Assembly (NCBI RefSeq): GCF_002240035.1
Contig: NZ_CP016397.1
Span: 1,452,501 to 1,516,500, forward strand
Reading direction: 5' to 3'
Origin: Legionella clemsonensis
Lineage (GTDB): Bacteria > Pseudomonadota > Gammaproteobacteria > Legionellales > Legionellaceae
Length of the DNA: 64,000 bases
This document shows positions 37,682-47,305 of this stretch, piece after piece; within the stretch, counting starts at the first letter, position 1; each line of letters starts with the position of its first letter. A program made the translations under genes and the position numbers. Below the pieces are notes generated by a model. It had not been told where the DNA came from. It ran no database searches and worked only from the letters and a program-made list of their open reading frames with translations.

Positions 37682-38731
37682 TTACATAATTGAGCCAAGT
37701 TTAAAAATCGGAACATACACTGCCAGTAAGAGGGTTCCAATCACGATACCTAATATTGCCATGATAAAGGGCTCTAATAAAATATTAAGTGATTCAACAG
37801 CATTATTTATTTCACCTTCATAATAATCAGCAATTTTATTCAGCATGGCTTCAAGCGTTCCTGACTCTTCGCCTATTGCAATCATCTGAATAACCAGGGC
37901 AGGAAAAATACCAGCGTTTTCCAGAGCCAAGCGTAAAGATTGCCCATAAGATACTGCATCTTGAATACGGTAGCTCGCTAATTGATAGACGCTATTACCT
38001 GTTACATTGCCAGCAGCATGCAATGCTTGCATTAGGGGTAATCCTGCAGAAAGAGTCACGGCTAATGTGCGTGAAAAACGGACAATTATGGATTGTACTA
38101 AAAACCTCCCCAACACAGGTAACTTCAGTAAAGCCTTATCCCAGTAATGGGAAAAATGGGGAAAATTTTTTCTGGAATAAAAAACTCCTCCTATGAGCGT
38201 CATCGATGTTCCTAGAATGAAAAACCCATGGTTCTGCAAGAGATGAGAAAGATAAATAACCCCTTGCGTTAAAAAAGGTAGCTCAGCTCCAAAGGTATTA
38301 AACAATACAGCAAATTGCGGAATTACAAATAATAAAAGTCCCACAGTAATTAGTAGCGCCATCAACAAGACTGTAAGTGGATAAGCCATGATTCTTGTAA
38401 TTTTTTTGCGAACTGTGTCAAGCTTTTCCTGATAAGTAGCTACTTTATTAAGCATTATAGCCAGAGCACCAGATTTTTCTCCGGCCTCAATTAAACTACA
38501 AAATAATGAACTAAAGTAAGCAGGGTGCTTTTGAAGCGCCTCTGCAAAGGTATAGCTGGCCTCGATGTCGTATTTTATTGTTGCGACCAGTTTTTTTAAA
38601 TAATTGTTTACAGCTCCTTTTTCTATAACATCGAAAGCTTGTATTAGAGGGAGGCCGGCCGCAATCATGGTTGCCATTTGTCGGCTAAAAATAGTAATCT
38701 CGTGTTTATTAATTTTCTTTATATTCAACAT
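37682..38731 (-). CDS. pilC: Type IV pilus inner-membrane platform protein
   Basis: Integral membrane platform of the pilus motor. Two tandem T2SSF domains are visible, each beginning with the FSRQMATMIAAGLPLIQAFD / FSRTLAVTLSAGLPLMQALH motif, with three transmembrane segments and the C-terminal LEPFIMAILGIVIGTLLLAV. The 349-residue length is a little short of the usual 400 because of a shorter N-terminus. ATG shares a base with the pilB stop. Confidence 0.95.
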   Translation of the reverse strand: MLNIKKINKHEITIFSRQMATMIAAGLPLIQAFDVIEKGAVNNYLKKLVATIKYDIEASYTFAEALQKHPAYFSSLFCSLIEAGEKSGALAIMLNKVATYQEKLDTVRKKITRIMAYPLTVLLMALLITVGLLLFVIPQFAVLFNTFGAELPFLTQGVIYLSHLLQNHGFFILGTSMTLIGGVFYSRKNFPHFSHYWDKALLKLPVLGRFLVQSIIVRFSRTLAVTLSAGLPLMQALHAAGNVTGNSVYQLASYRIQDAVSYGQSLRLALENAGIFPALVIQMIAIGEESGTLEAMLNKIADYYEGEINNAVESLNILLEPFIMAILGIVIGTLLLAVYVPIFKLGSIM

Positions 38732-40431
38732 TATTGAATTACCACTCGATTCAATTCCTCAAGGGTTGTTATTCCTTCTTTAATTTTTTCAAGTCCTGAT
38801 TGATAAATAGTGAGCATGCCTTCTTTTTTCGCCTGTTTAAGAATTTCATCAGTATCCTTGCCTGTAAGAATAAGTCTCTCAATGGCAGGCGAGACAGGCA
38901 TCACCTCAAATATCCCAACACGTCCCTTATAGCCATCAAAGCAATATTTGCATCCTTTAGCTTTGAAAAAAGGAATTGATGATATTTTTGCGTTCAAACC
39001 AAATTGTTCTAATTGATGTGTTGTCAAATTGCTTTGAATTTGCTTGCAGTGCTGGCATAAACGTCTTACCAGGCGCTGAGCTATTAGAAGAGTAAGAGAG
39101 CTTGCAATATTAAAGGGAGAAACTCCTAAGTTAGCAAGCCGTGTTAAAGTTTCGGCAGCACTATTAGTATGTAACGTAGACAAAATTAGATGACCTGTTT
39201 GAGCTGCTTTAATCGCCATCTCAGCTGTTTCAAAATCTCGGATTTCGCCTATCATCATCACATCGGGATCTTGACGTAAAAAAGCACGCAAAGCTTTTGC
39301 AAAGGTTAAGCCTGCTTTTGTATTAATATTTACTTGATTAATTCCTGAGAGTTTAATCTCTACAGGATCTTCTGCAGTGGAAATATTTTTTTCCTGGGTA
39401 TTTAATAAACTAAGGGCTGCATATAAGGAAACTGTTTTACCACTGCCAGTTGGGCCCGTTACAAGAATCATTCCTTGCGGCTTTGCAATGGCATCCAGAA
39501 AGTATTTTTCCTGTCTTTTGTTAAATCCCAAGGATTCAATGTTAATTTTTGGTGTATCTGAATTAAGAATGCGAATCACTACTTTTTCACCGTTAATAGT
39601 GGGACAACTATTTATCCGACAATCCCTTAAAGTATTTTCTGAAAATCTTACATTAAATCGACCATCCTGAGGGATACGGCGCTCAGAGATATCTAAATTA
39701 GCCATAATTTTTATACGTGCCGTAATCCTTTGAGCTAAATCAATTGGAGGTGTTGCTATCTCGGTTAAAACACCATCCATACGATAACGAATTCGATAGT
39801 AATTTTCATAGGTCTCGAAATGAATGTCAGAGGCCTTTCTTTTAATAGCGTCAAAAAGAATACTGTCGACAAAATTAACAATGGATGCGTCATCTTCAGA
39901 ACAGTCCTTCACTTCAACCGATAAATTACTTGAAGCTTGCTGCATGGAATAATCTTTGTAATTAGTTGGGCCCTCGCTGAGTTTGCGTTGATAAATTTTT
40001 TCAATAAGTTGATTTAGCTTGGAAGTCTCAGCAATAGCCAAAGTTACTGTTAGCCCAGTATAGAATTGAATTTCTTTCGTTAGTGTTTGAGTAGGATAAT
40101 CGGTTGCTAGAATTAAATGATTTTCTCGTAGCATAAGTGGTGCTACGTGAAGCCGACGCATTAGCCTGTCGGTGATAAGACGCCAGGGAATGAGTTCAAT
40201 ATCTACAGAGTCTATATTGAGATAGGGAATGTTGAAATGTTCTGCTAGCAGTAATGCTATTTGTAATTCAGAAACAATATTATTTGTAACTAAATAATTC
40301 TGAAGAGATTGATCCGCTTGATCAGCATTTTGCTGATACTGAGCTATTTCTTTTTCACTGATTAGATTATTCTTATTAATAAGTTGAGCAACAAGAGATA
40401 AATGTTGTTGTTCTTGCTGAATTCTTTCCAT
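38731..40431 (-). CDS. pilB: Type IV pilus assembly ATPase
   Basis: Hexameric ATPase that drives pilus extension. The N-terminal T2SSE-N domain (1-150) is followed by the ATPase core with Walker A GPTGSGKTVSLYAAL, the Asp box around NISTAEDPVEI, Walker B DPDVMMIGEIRD and the His box TGHLILSTLHTNSA, then a zinc-binding tetracysteine (CQHC and CKYC). The 566 residues are complete. First gene of the operon. Confidence 0.97.
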   Translation of the reverse strand: MERIQQEQQHLSLVAQLINKNNLISEKEIAQYQQNADQADQSLQNYLVTNNIVSELQIALLLAEHFNIPYLNIDSVDIELIPWRLITDRLMRRLHVAPLMLRENHLILATDYPTQTLTKEIQFYTGLTVTLAIAETSKLNQLIEKIYQRKLSEGPTNYKDYSMQQASSNLSVEVKDCSEDDASIVNFVDSILFDAIKRKASDIHFETYENYYRIRYRMDGVLTEIATPPIDLAQRITARIKIMANLDISERRIPQDGRFNVRFSENTLRDCRINSCPTINGEKVVIRILNSDTPKINIESLGFNKRQEKYFLDAIAKPQGMILVTGPTGSGKTVSLYAALSLLNTQEKNISTAEDPVEIKLSGINQVNINTKAGLTFAKALRAFLRQDPDVMMIGEIRDFETAEMAIKAAQTGHLILSTLHTNSAAETLTRLANLGVSPFNIASSLTLLIAQRLVRRLCQHCKQIQSNLTTHQLEQFGLNAKISSIPFFKAKGCKYCFDGYKGRVGIFEVMPVSPAIERLILTGKDTDEILKQAKKEGMLTIYQSGLEKIKEGITTLEELNRVVIQ

Positions 40432-40533
40432 GAATAGACTTTGCTAATTTTTTCAGCTCAACTATAACTTAATGAATCCAAAATAAAAAGCCCAATATGC
40501 TAAACTTATAGTAAAAATAAAAGGAGGCGAAAA

Positions 40534-40764
40534 ATGGAGCATGGTGAGAAACTGGCTAATCCGATGCGCCATTATTGCAATCCTTCTGCAGTATTGGCAG
40601 ATGAAGAATTGACAAAAGAAGAACGTATTGTTGCTCTTAAAAATTGGCGCGATGACATTCACTTGAAATTAGTAGCTACCGAAGAAAACATGGGACGTAG
40701 TGCGGGTGACGTTACACTGGTTGCTGAAATTAATAATCTTTTAGATTTTTTACAACATGAGTAA
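40534..40764 (+). CDS. Conserved small protein of unknown function
   Basis: A 76-residue soluble helical protein. The segment PSAVLADEELTKEERIVALK followed by NWRDDIHLKL is of a kind seen in small conserved proteins of many proteobacteria, but no function is known. The start is strongly marked by AAAAGGAGG six bases before ATG. Divergent from pilB; TATAGT boxes for both directions lie in the gap (40507-40512 plus, 40461-40466 minus). Confidence 0.8.
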   Translation: MEHGEKLANPMRHYCNPSAVLADEELTKEERIVALKNWRDDIHLKLVATEENMGRSAGDVTLVAEINNLLDFLQHE

Positions 40765-40849
40765 TATTTTTATTACCCACTAATCATTGGATACATACAG
40801 GAGGCTTCTTTTGCATGTTGATCTTCCACTATAGCTGTACTTAACGCTC

Positions 40850-41650
40850 TTGCTGCTAGGGGTAACTGTATGGTACAAAAAGATAATTTGCTTTTATTCC
40901 TGGGACAGAGCTTTGCCTTTTGAAAATCATGAAAATAGGTTTCAAGCCCTTCGTAATTGGTTTTTATCCGACCAAGGTCGGCATGTTGGGCAAGCATTTA
41001 CAGATGAGTTGGCACCATTAGCTGAATTTCTACATGGGGAAACTTTACTACAGCTTGGCGACTGTGGGGACAATCTCTGGTTACATTCGCTTCATTATAG
41101 CCACAAATGGTTGGCAAGCCCTTATTTTAATCCCTCCAGCAGTTTAATTACCACATTTAATTCTATGCCACTTGATAGGAATAGTGTTGACTGTATTATT
41201 GCTCCGTTAACAATGGAAGCGTTTACTCATAAAAAAAATCCCATTGATGAAATGGACAGAGTTCTAAAACCCATGGGCTATATTGTTTTTTTAGGCATCA
41301 ATCCTATGAGTCTATGGGGCTGGATGATGCGTTTTGGCTGGCACACCTGCTTTGGTACTTTGCCTACTCATTCCATGTCCGTATTTTTTATAAAGCGAGC
41401 TGTGCTTCATCGAAGTTATATTCAATGTCACTTATCCAGTTTTTATTTTATTCCTCCTGTTTATAAAGAACATTGGATTAAGCGATTAGAATTTTTAAAT
41501 GAAGTAGGGAAAATGATGTGGCCCTGTCCAGCAGGATTTTATTGTTTGGTAGTACAAAAATATGAAGAAGGCTATACTGATTTTCTGCCAGAAACGATAG
41601 AAGAAGAGTTACTCGATCGCGAAAGAATGCCATTGCAAACCCCTTTTTAG
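40850..41650 (+). CDS. SAM-dependent methyltransferase-like protein
   Basis: A class I methyltransferase-like fold of up to 266 residues. Supporting marks: ETLLQLGDCGDN (motif I, degenerate), SLITTFNSMPLDRNSVDCII (motif II/III region with an acidic post-strand turn), DEMDRVLKPMGYIVFLGINP (motif IV). The normal glycine-rich motif I GxGxG is replaced by LGDCGDN. The start is unclear: TTG 40850 has no ribosome binding site, TTG 40913 has GGGA; the best-placed ATG (40871, after AGGGG) is out of frame and ends after 17 codons. The target is unknown. Confidence 0.72.
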   Translation: MLLGVTVWYKKIICFYSWDRALPFENHENRFQALRNWFLSDQGRHVGQAFTDELAPLAEFLHGETLLQLGDCGDNLWLHSLHYSHKWLASPYFNPSSSLITTFNSMPLDRNSVDCIIAPLTMEAFTHKKNPIDEMDRVLKPMGYIVFLGINPMSLWGWMMRFGWHTCFGTLPTHSMSVFFIKRAVLHRSYIQCHLSSFYFIPPVYKEHWIKRLEFLNEVGKMMWPCPAGFYCLVVQKYEEGYTDFLPETIEEELLDRERMPLQTPF

Positions 41651-41760
41651 TCTATTTTTAAGCCTCTTTATTAGGACCAAGATCATACCATTTTGGATTA
41701 ATTTCACATGTTTATAATTTAAATAAAGTATGAGTTGCCCTGATATCTTTATAAGATTGT

Positions 41761-41790
41761 TTGAATAGTTCTAATTACATTCGTTATAAT
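41761..41790 (+). promoter_or_regulatory. Promoter of the DUF1820-hpt unit
   Basis: TTGAAT (41761-41766) and TATAAT (41785-41790) are 18 bases apart. A start near 41797 gives a leader of about 23 bases before ATG 41820. Confidence 0.65.
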
Positions 41791-41819
41791 GCACCGGGAT
41801 TTAATTTTAGGTTAGCCGC

Positions 41820-42146
41820 ATGTCAAAAAAAACGTTATACCGTATAACTTTTGCCAATCAAGATGCAGTTTATGAAATTTATGCACGCAATGTATGTGAA
41901 AGTGAGATTTTTGGCTTTCTTGAAGTAGAGGATTTCGTTTTTGGTGAAAATACCTCTCTCGTTGTTGATCCTTCTGAAGAGCGATTAAAGGTAGAGTTTA
42001 ATAGTGTCAAGCGAACCTATATACCCATGCATGCCATCTTTCGCATTGATGAGGTCAATAAGCAAGGTGTAGCCAAAGTTCGAGATAAAGTAGTAGAAGA
42101 GGGAAAGGTTAGTATGTTCCCAGTTCCTAATAAGCGTAAAGATTAA
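41820..42146 (+). CDS. DUF1820-family protein
   Basis: A 108-residue cytoplasmic protein with the family N-terminus [19 protein letters not shown] and the core [13 protein letters not shown], then [15 protein letters not shown]. The function is unknown; the family is common in gammaproteobacteria. Own promoter; 23 bases from the HPRT gene, with which it probably forms a unit. Confidence 0.88.
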   Translation: MSKKTLYRITFANQDAVYEIYARNVCESEIFGFLEVEDFVFGENTSLVVDPSEERLKVEFNSVKRTYIPMHAIFRIDEVNKQGVAKVRDKVVEEGKVSMFPVPNKRKD

Positions 42147-42169
42147 TATTAAAAATCTTAGGATTTAAG

Positions 42170-42730
42170 ATGTCTATTCCAAATAAAATTAAAGAAGTAT
42201 ATGAAAAATCAAGTTGTCTTTTTACTACAAAAGAAGTTGAAGCTGCTCTTGATCGTATGGCTATTAATATTCATGAACGATTGCATGATAAGAACCCGGT
42301 TATTTTATGTGTCATGATTGGTGGTTTAGTCCCTATGGGTAATTTGTTACCTCGTCTTGATTTTCCTCTGGAAGTAGACTATGTGCATGCTACTCGCTAC
42401 CGCGGGGAAATAAAAGGTGGTGAGCTCCACTGGAAAGTAAGACCAAATCTTACTCTAGCCAATAGAACTGTTTTAGTCGTTGATGACATTCTTGATGGTG
42501 GTGTCACTTTAGCTGCCATTATAAAAGAAATTGAAGCAATGGGAGCAAGTGAGGTTTATAGTGCAGTGTTAGTCGATAAGCATCACAAGCGTGTCCCGGA
42601 TGGGCTACAAAATGCTGACTTTGTTGGCTTGCAAGTTGATGATCACTATATCTTTGGTTATGGCATGGACTACAATGAATATTTGCGCAATGCTCCAGGC
42701 ATCTTTGTTGTTGATCCAGAGCATGAATAA
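42170..42730 (+). CDS. hpt: Hypoxanthine-guanine phosphoribosyltransferase
   Basis: Purine salvage enzyme converting hypoxanthine/guanine and PRPP to IMP/GMP. The PRPP-binding loop [17 protein letters not shown] is near residue 102, and the flexible loop [13 protein letters not shown] segment ([18 protein letters not shown]) precedes it. The C-terminal [20 protein letters not shown] fits bacterial HPRT. 186 residues. Could formally act on either base; specificity is not visible. Confidence 0.92.
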   Translation: MSIPNKIKEVYEKSSCLFTTKEVEAALDRMAINIHERLHDKNPVILCVMIGGLVPMGNLLPRLDFPLEVDYVHATRYRGEIKGGELHWKVRPNLTLANRTVLVVDDILDGGVTLAAIIKEIEAMGASEVYSAVLVDKHHKRVPDGLQNADFVGLQVDDHYIFGYGMDYNEYLRNAPGIFVVDPEHE

Positions 42731-42898
42731 ATTTTAGAAATTAAAGTGTGTCGCTGGTTTTATGCTTCTGGCATTTTGATCTTAAGGATGGCTTTCAATG
42801 AGTATAGAGGATTATATACAAAGCGAAGATGGGATTGCTATCGAAGAAGTCTTTGCTGTACTTCAGTAGAATTTACTGCTAACGCGTAGGATACACCT

Positions 42899-43615
42899 TT
42901 ACTTGGTAGCCATTAACAAATTTTTATGTGTCGCGGGAAATTGATTTAATGCAGTGGAAATTTGCTTATACAGCTCAGGTAGCCAACGTGGTTGAGCAAA
43001 AGTGGATGTAGCGGGCTTGGCAATGCGTAAATCATTCGGTGCAATAATGACTTTCACATGGCTTAACCCAACACGACGAGCTAATAGAAACAGTTGATCG
43101 ATTGCTCTGTCCCCAACTGCTAAACATCCTACGGAGAGCGATTTACCGTGCAGGAAAATATTATTACCCAAATTTTTTCGCCCATCTTTCGCCGCCTGTA
43201 GGCGATCAAAATGATTGGGGTAATCAATCATCATTGATAAATGCATGGAGCTAAAAGGATTGAAAGTAATTAAACGATAGATCCCTTCCGGAATTTGTCC
43301 ATCGCTTTCTTTTAATTTTGGGCCCAATCGGCCGCTAAAAGCAGTTAAGGGATAAAACTTTATAAAACGCCAGGATTGATTGTCATTTTTTGCCCATAAT
43401 TCTACCTGTCTTTCCTTTTTAAATGCCAGGAGTGCCACCTCTTTGGGAGGGTAGGCAACTTTAGCACGAGCAAAGTAGTGCATTAACTCTGGTTCAGTCT
43501 TTAAACCATATCGATAGACTGCTTTATCAATTGCCTTATCCCAATTTAGTTTGGGCGCCATACTTAAGGACACTGAAGAAAATAAAATTAATGCAGATAA
43601 AAGCAGGCTTCGCAT
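42899..43615 (-). CDS. L,D-transpeptidase family protein (YafK-like)
   Basis: A periplasmic YkuD-fold enzyme that makes or edits peptidoglycan or lipoprotein crosslinks. A signal peptide (RSLLLSALILFSSVSLS) is followed by the catalytic motif HGKSLSVGC at 156-164, with the nucleophile Cys164. At 238 residues it resembles the YafK/DpaA group, which includes enzymes removing Braun lipoprotein from peptidoglycan; crosslinking versus cleavage cannot be told here. Downstream of the lssY-lssZ genes, after a 106-base gap. Confidence 0.9.
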   Translation of the reverse strand: MRSLLLSALILFSSVSLSMAPKLNWDKAIDKAVYRYGLKTEPELMHYFARAKVAYPPKEVALLAFKKERQVELWAKNDNQSWRFIKFYPLTAFSGRLGPKLKESDGQIPEGIYRLITFNPFSSMHLSMMIDYPNHFDRLQAAKDGRKNLGNNIFLHGKSLSVGCLAVGDRAIDQLFLLARRVGLSHVKVIIAPNDLRIAKPATSTFAQPRWLPELYKQISTALNQFPATHKNLLMATK

Positions 43616-43721
43616 GATAATAATTTCGTAAAATTTTTTGGTATAGTAACAAAATGCAAAAAAAAACAGAATAAACTATTAGCAATTGAAATAGCATTCA
43701 TTTTAGTCTCCTTATGGAGAT

Positions 43722-44312
43722 TTATTGTATTTTGGCTTGCAATTGCTTAGGTAATTGTTTAATAACAAAATCGGGAGCAGTGTCGAGTTTTCCAACTGAA
43801 GGCAAAAAGCCATAGTGATTGGGACACATATATTCAACGTTACCGCTGGTATTAATTTTATAAAAAACATATTTATAATCACAATAAAGAGGTTTATTAA
43901 ATGTGGCTACTTGAAGAATAGGGGTGCCTTGCATTCGATTTTCGATAAAATTGGCATTAATCCACAGATTAATTAATAAAAGAGTAGACCCTGTCACTAA
44001 TATGGCACCTATTAATCCGGTTGCATATTGCAGAGTACTACTTTCCCTACCTCTTAAAAAATTAAAAACAAGATAGAAAATCGACAAGAGCAGAATCAGT
44101 AAATTTAACGAATACGCCGCAGCATGCAGATAATTAAAATAACTTCCTAAAATCTCACCACCGGATGCATGATATTGAAGTATTAGTATGATAAGGCTGA
44201 CCCACAAGGCCACTAAAATATAATTGTTTCGCTTAAATTTTAGCCCCAAAAGAAAAATTATTAAGCTGAAAATAGGAAGTAGCAAGTGAATTCCATCTGC
44301 GATGTTAATCAT
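43722..44312 (-). CDS. lssZ: LssZ-like membrane protein
   Basis: A 196-residue protein with four or five hydrophobic helices in the first 125 residues and a periplasmic-looking C-terminus with two cysteines. It corresponds in size, topology and position (next to lssY) to LssZ of the Legionella lss locus. In L. pneumophila that locus also holds the type I secretion genes lssB and lssD, which are not here. Identity is inferred mainly from its neighbour. Confidence 0.65.
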   Translation of the reverse strand: MINIADGIHLLLPIFSLIIFLLGLKFKRNNYILVALWVSLIILILQYHASGGEILGSYFNYLHAAAYSLNLLILLLSIFYLVFNFLRGRESSTLQYATGLIGAILVTGSTLLLINLWINANFIENRMQGTPILQVATFNKPLYCDYKYVFYKINTSGNVEYMCPNHYGFLPSVGKLDTAPDFVIKQLPKQLQAKIQ

Positions 44313-44380
44313 TAAATTATCCTTCTTTGAATAATGACTAAAGCTCTTTAGTTTACCTCAGACTCTATAAGATGTCTCGA

Positions 44381-46429
44381 TTAACGCTCCAGGTTTATTG
44401 ATGATTCTTCTTTAATCAAAAGCAAACTGGGCTCAACCCGAATAGGGAGTTTTAATTTAACGGGTAATGGAGTTTGGCGCTGCAAAAAATCAGGGAGTGC
44501 AGAGCTTACATAAAAGAGCGAAATAGGACGATTAACTTCATTAGTAATACTCTTATTAAAATCGTGAGGTTTTATTAATTTTTTAGGATGAACGCTCCCA
44601 AGCCATATAGGTTGGCGGAAATGTTTAAGGTGATAATTAGAGCGCCAAATACGTAATATTTGTACGGGATTTCCGTCGCTAGGCTGATAAGTCATTATTA
44701 AAACTGGTTTTCGATTTAAATAAAGTTGTGCCATTAACGGCAAATCATGCGCAGAGGGTTGACCACTTATTCTCGTCAGAAGAGAGTTAAATAAAGAGTC
44801 ATCAACTTTTTGCCAACCGAAATTAGTAAGAGCACGTTCCAAACTAGATATGGAGCCTACATATTGAATATTAAAAACGCTGACGTAGTTACCAATACGA
44901 TTAGTCCGATAGATAGGTAATAAAGGCTGTGTTTGTCTCCACCAGAGCTCATCGGTAAACACATATTGCGCTAAATAGGGTTGATGGTCGCGCTGTAACT
45001 GCCGATAGTTAAGCACTGCACTTATAACAGCCATAACAATGAGAATTAGCAAAATTTTTAAAGGACCGTAGGCTGTACACACAATATTCGATTTTAAACG
45101 TCGGTAAAACAACCAATGAACTAAACATAGGCTAAAACCACAAAGATAAGCGCCAAGACTATCGGTAATCCAGTTGTCACCAAGATATACTGGAGCCAAA
45201 CCGGCAAGAAGCAAGCTAATAGACAGTGTGATTTTTACAAAGCGATTAACTAAAGTTCTTGCATGAGCACTGATAAAAAACATAAACGCAGAGAAAAAGG
45301 CAGTTGCATAGGTTAATTCTGCCAGAGGATAGGAGTAACCTGCCTTAACTTCCAGTAAACCTTGTGGCCTCGGACTTTCAATTAGCCAATGAAGAAAAAA
45401 TAAAAGCAGGGTGCAGGTGATACTCAGGTAGAGCCAATAAGTCAAAGCACGCCAATCACGAAAATAAATAGTTATAAAAGCTATCAAAACAACAAAGGTT
45501 GATAGCACTAAAGGACTGGTAATTTGGGATACCACAATAAAAAAAGCATCAAAGGAATTAGTGCGCAAGCTTTGTAAAAAAAGATGAACAGGCTGATTAA
45601 AGTTACTAATCCAAGTTTCATGAATAACCAGGCCACTTAAAATACAAAAACACAAGCTGCTTAATGCAAACAAAACAGTTAATGCAGCTGTAGGATAATA
45701 ATTGAGTTCATCAACTGGTGTCAGGAGTTTAAAAAGTTTGGCTATATGAGGATGATTTTGTGACCAGGACCAAAATCCATGTAAACCCACACGTAGCAAG
45801 CGGTTTAATCGGATAAACAACCATTTAAGCCCTACACTTAATAGCCAGATACCCGCCAATAATACCAATACTAATAAAAAAAGACGGGTAGCACTTTCCT
45901 GCGATAATTCACTGCTTGCGGCGCCAATTAAAAAACCGGGGAAAATGTATAAAACTGCCCATCCAACTGCTGAAAGTGAATTAGCAATGAAAAAGCGCCA
46001 CTGACTCATTCCCATCATGCCAGCAATGACAGGTATAATTGAACGTAGTGGCCCAACAAAACGACCTATTAAAACACTTTTACCGCCATGACGAGCAAAG
46101 TACTCTTTCCCAAATGAAAGCCAGTTGGGATAACGACTAAACGGCCAAATATTAACCAGTCTCTCACTAAAGGTATAGCCTAACATATAGCTTGCACTAT
46201 CGCCTGCAATTGCACCCAGGGTTGCAGCTAGCAAGGTTAAATCAATCCGCATAACACCCGAACCTGCCAGAATACCAATAGCAGTCATAGTGACAGAGCC
46301 TGGAATTATACTCCCAATGATAGCAAGTGATTCTGTAAAAGAAATGAAAAAAGTAATCAATAAAGCCCAATGAGGATGAGCATGAAGCCAAATAGTAAGT
46401 GGTTGAATATAGTCAGAAAAAAAATGCAT
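44381..46429 (-). CDS. lssY: LssY: DedA plus PAP2-like plus LssY_C membrane protein
   Basis: A 682-residue fusion. Residues 1-200 are a DedA-family domain (GSIIPGSVTMTAIGIL; FARHGGKSVLIGRFVGPLRS). Residues about 240-440 are a PAP2-like six-helix domain, and about 470-670 the LssY C-terminal domain (ending WLGSVHPKKL). The PAP2 motifs are broken: ESPRP at 351-355 keeps motif 1, but motif 2 reads YPLAEL (367-372) instead of PSGH and motif 3 reads YLGDNWITD (415-423) with Asn in place of the catalytic His. So the domain is probably not an active phosphatase. Follows lipB by two bases. Confidence 0.85.
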   Translation of the reverse strand: MHFFSDYIQPLTIWLHAHPHWALLITFFISFTESLAIIGSIIPGSVTMTAIGILAGSGVMRIDLTLLAATLGAIAGDSASYMLGYTFSERLVNIWPFSRYPNWLSFGKEYFARHGGKSVLIGRFVGPLRSIIPVIAGMMGMSQWRFFIANSLSAVGWAVLYIFPGFLIGAASSELSQESATRLFLLVLVLLAGIWLLSVGLKWLFIRLNRLLRVGLHGFWSWSQNHPHIAKLFKLLTPVDELNYYPTAALTVLFALSSLCFCILSGLVIHETWISNFNQPVHLFLQSLRTNSFDAFFIVVSQITSPLVLSTFVVLIAFITIYFRDWRALTYWLYLSITCTLLLFFLHWLIESPRPQGLLEVKAGYSYPLAELTYATAFFSAFMFFISAHARTLVNRFVKITLSISLLLAGLAPVYLGDNWITDSLGAYLCGFSLCLVHWLFYRRLKSNIVCTAYGPLKILLILIVMAVISAVLNYRQLQRDHQPYLAQYVFTDELWWRQTQPLLPIYRTNRIGNYVSVFNIQYVGSISSLERALTNFGWQKVDDSLFNSLLTRISGQPSAHDLPLMAQLYLNRKPVLIMTYQPSDGNPVQILRIWRSNYHLKHFRQPIWLGSVHPKKLIKPHDFNKSITNEVNRPISLFYVSSALPDFLQRQTPLPVKLKLPIRVEPSLLLIKEESSINLER

Positions 46430-46431
46430 TC

Positions 46432-47037
46432 TTAATGTTCGAATTGAGTTAAAAATACCTCAGTAAATTGTTTACTGACACCCGCAACATTTACAGCAGA
46501 GTTATAATTACTAATTTGTGTCATTTGTAATTTGGCAAACCCACAGGGATTAATGCCATCAAAAGGCTCTAAATCCATTGCAACATTAAGCGCAATGCCA
46601 TGATAGGTACAACCATTTTTTACCCGTAATCCTATTGAGGCTATTTTCTTGTCGCCCACATAGACACCGGGCGCACCTGGCTTTGTAGTTCCATTGACAT
46701 GATAACAAGCCAAAAGAGATATTAAAACTTGTTCAATTTGGTTGACCAGTGTTCTTATTCCAAGCCGCTGTCGCCGAATATCCATCAGGATATAACCCAC
46801 CATCTGCCCTGGGCCATGGTAAGTAACCTGTCCTCCTCGATCACTTTGTACTACGGGTATAGAATTTGGGTTTAGAATATGTTCTGACTTACCCGCTTGC
46901 CCCTGCGTATACACCGGGGGGTGCTCAAGCAGCCACAATTCATCAATAGTATGCTCATTCCTTGTGGAAGTAAATTCCTTCATACTATTCCAGACCGTAA
47001 GATAGGGTTGCAGACCTAAATTTCTGATATTCCACAT
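46432..47037 (-). CDS. lipB: Octanoyl-[acyl-carrier-protein]:protein N-octanoyltransferase
   Basis: Transfers octanoate from ACP to lipoyl domains, starting lipoate cofactor synthesis. The 201-residue protein has the family signature [20 protein letters not shown] near residue 69, the catalytic Lys in [17 protein letters not shown] and the catalytic Cys in INPCG. The first base of its ATG coincides with the last of the ybeD stop region; lipA is not in the window. Confidence 0.96.
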   Translation of the reverse strand: MWNIRNLGLQPYLTVWNSMKEFTSTRNEHTIDELWLLEHPPVYTQGQAGKSEHILNPNSIPVVQSDRGGQVTYHGPGQMVGYILMDIRRQRLGIRTLVNQIEQVLISLLACYHVNGTTKPGAPGVYVGDKKIASIGLRVKNGCTYHGIALNVAMDLEPFDGINPCGFAKLQMTQISNYNSAVNVAGVSKQFTEVFLTQFEH

Positions 47038-47303
47038 TATAATACCATTTTAATATCGGGATGTTGCGTTAACTCAAAGTAAAGGGCGTCAAGTGTATCC
47101 TGATTATAAGCATAAACAGTAACTGTAATAGCAAGATAATTACCCTGTTTACTTTCCTGGCAAACAATAGCTTCATCCAGCGTTTCAGGAAAATGCTTGC
47201 GTGTAATCTCAGTAATTTCTTTAAAAAATTCTGTTGTATTAGTACCAATAATTTTTAAAGGAAAATCACAGGGAAACTCAATAAAAGATTTTTTCTCAGT
47301 CAT
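47037..47303 (-). CDS. ybeD: DUF493-family protein (YbeD)
   Basis: An 88-residue ACT-like regulator-type protein. The family N-terminus [15 protein letters not shown] and C-terminus [19 protein letters not shown] are clear. Its gene sits between a dac gene and lipB in E. coli and in many other gammaproteobacteria, as here. The function remains undefined; the fold suggests small-ligand or protein regulation. Confidence 0.94.
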   Translation of the reverse strand: MTEKKSFIEFPCDFPLKIIGTNTTEFFKEITEITRKHFPETLDEAIVCQESKQGNYLAITVTVYAYNQDTLDALYFELTQHPDIKMVL

Positions 47304-47305
47304 AG

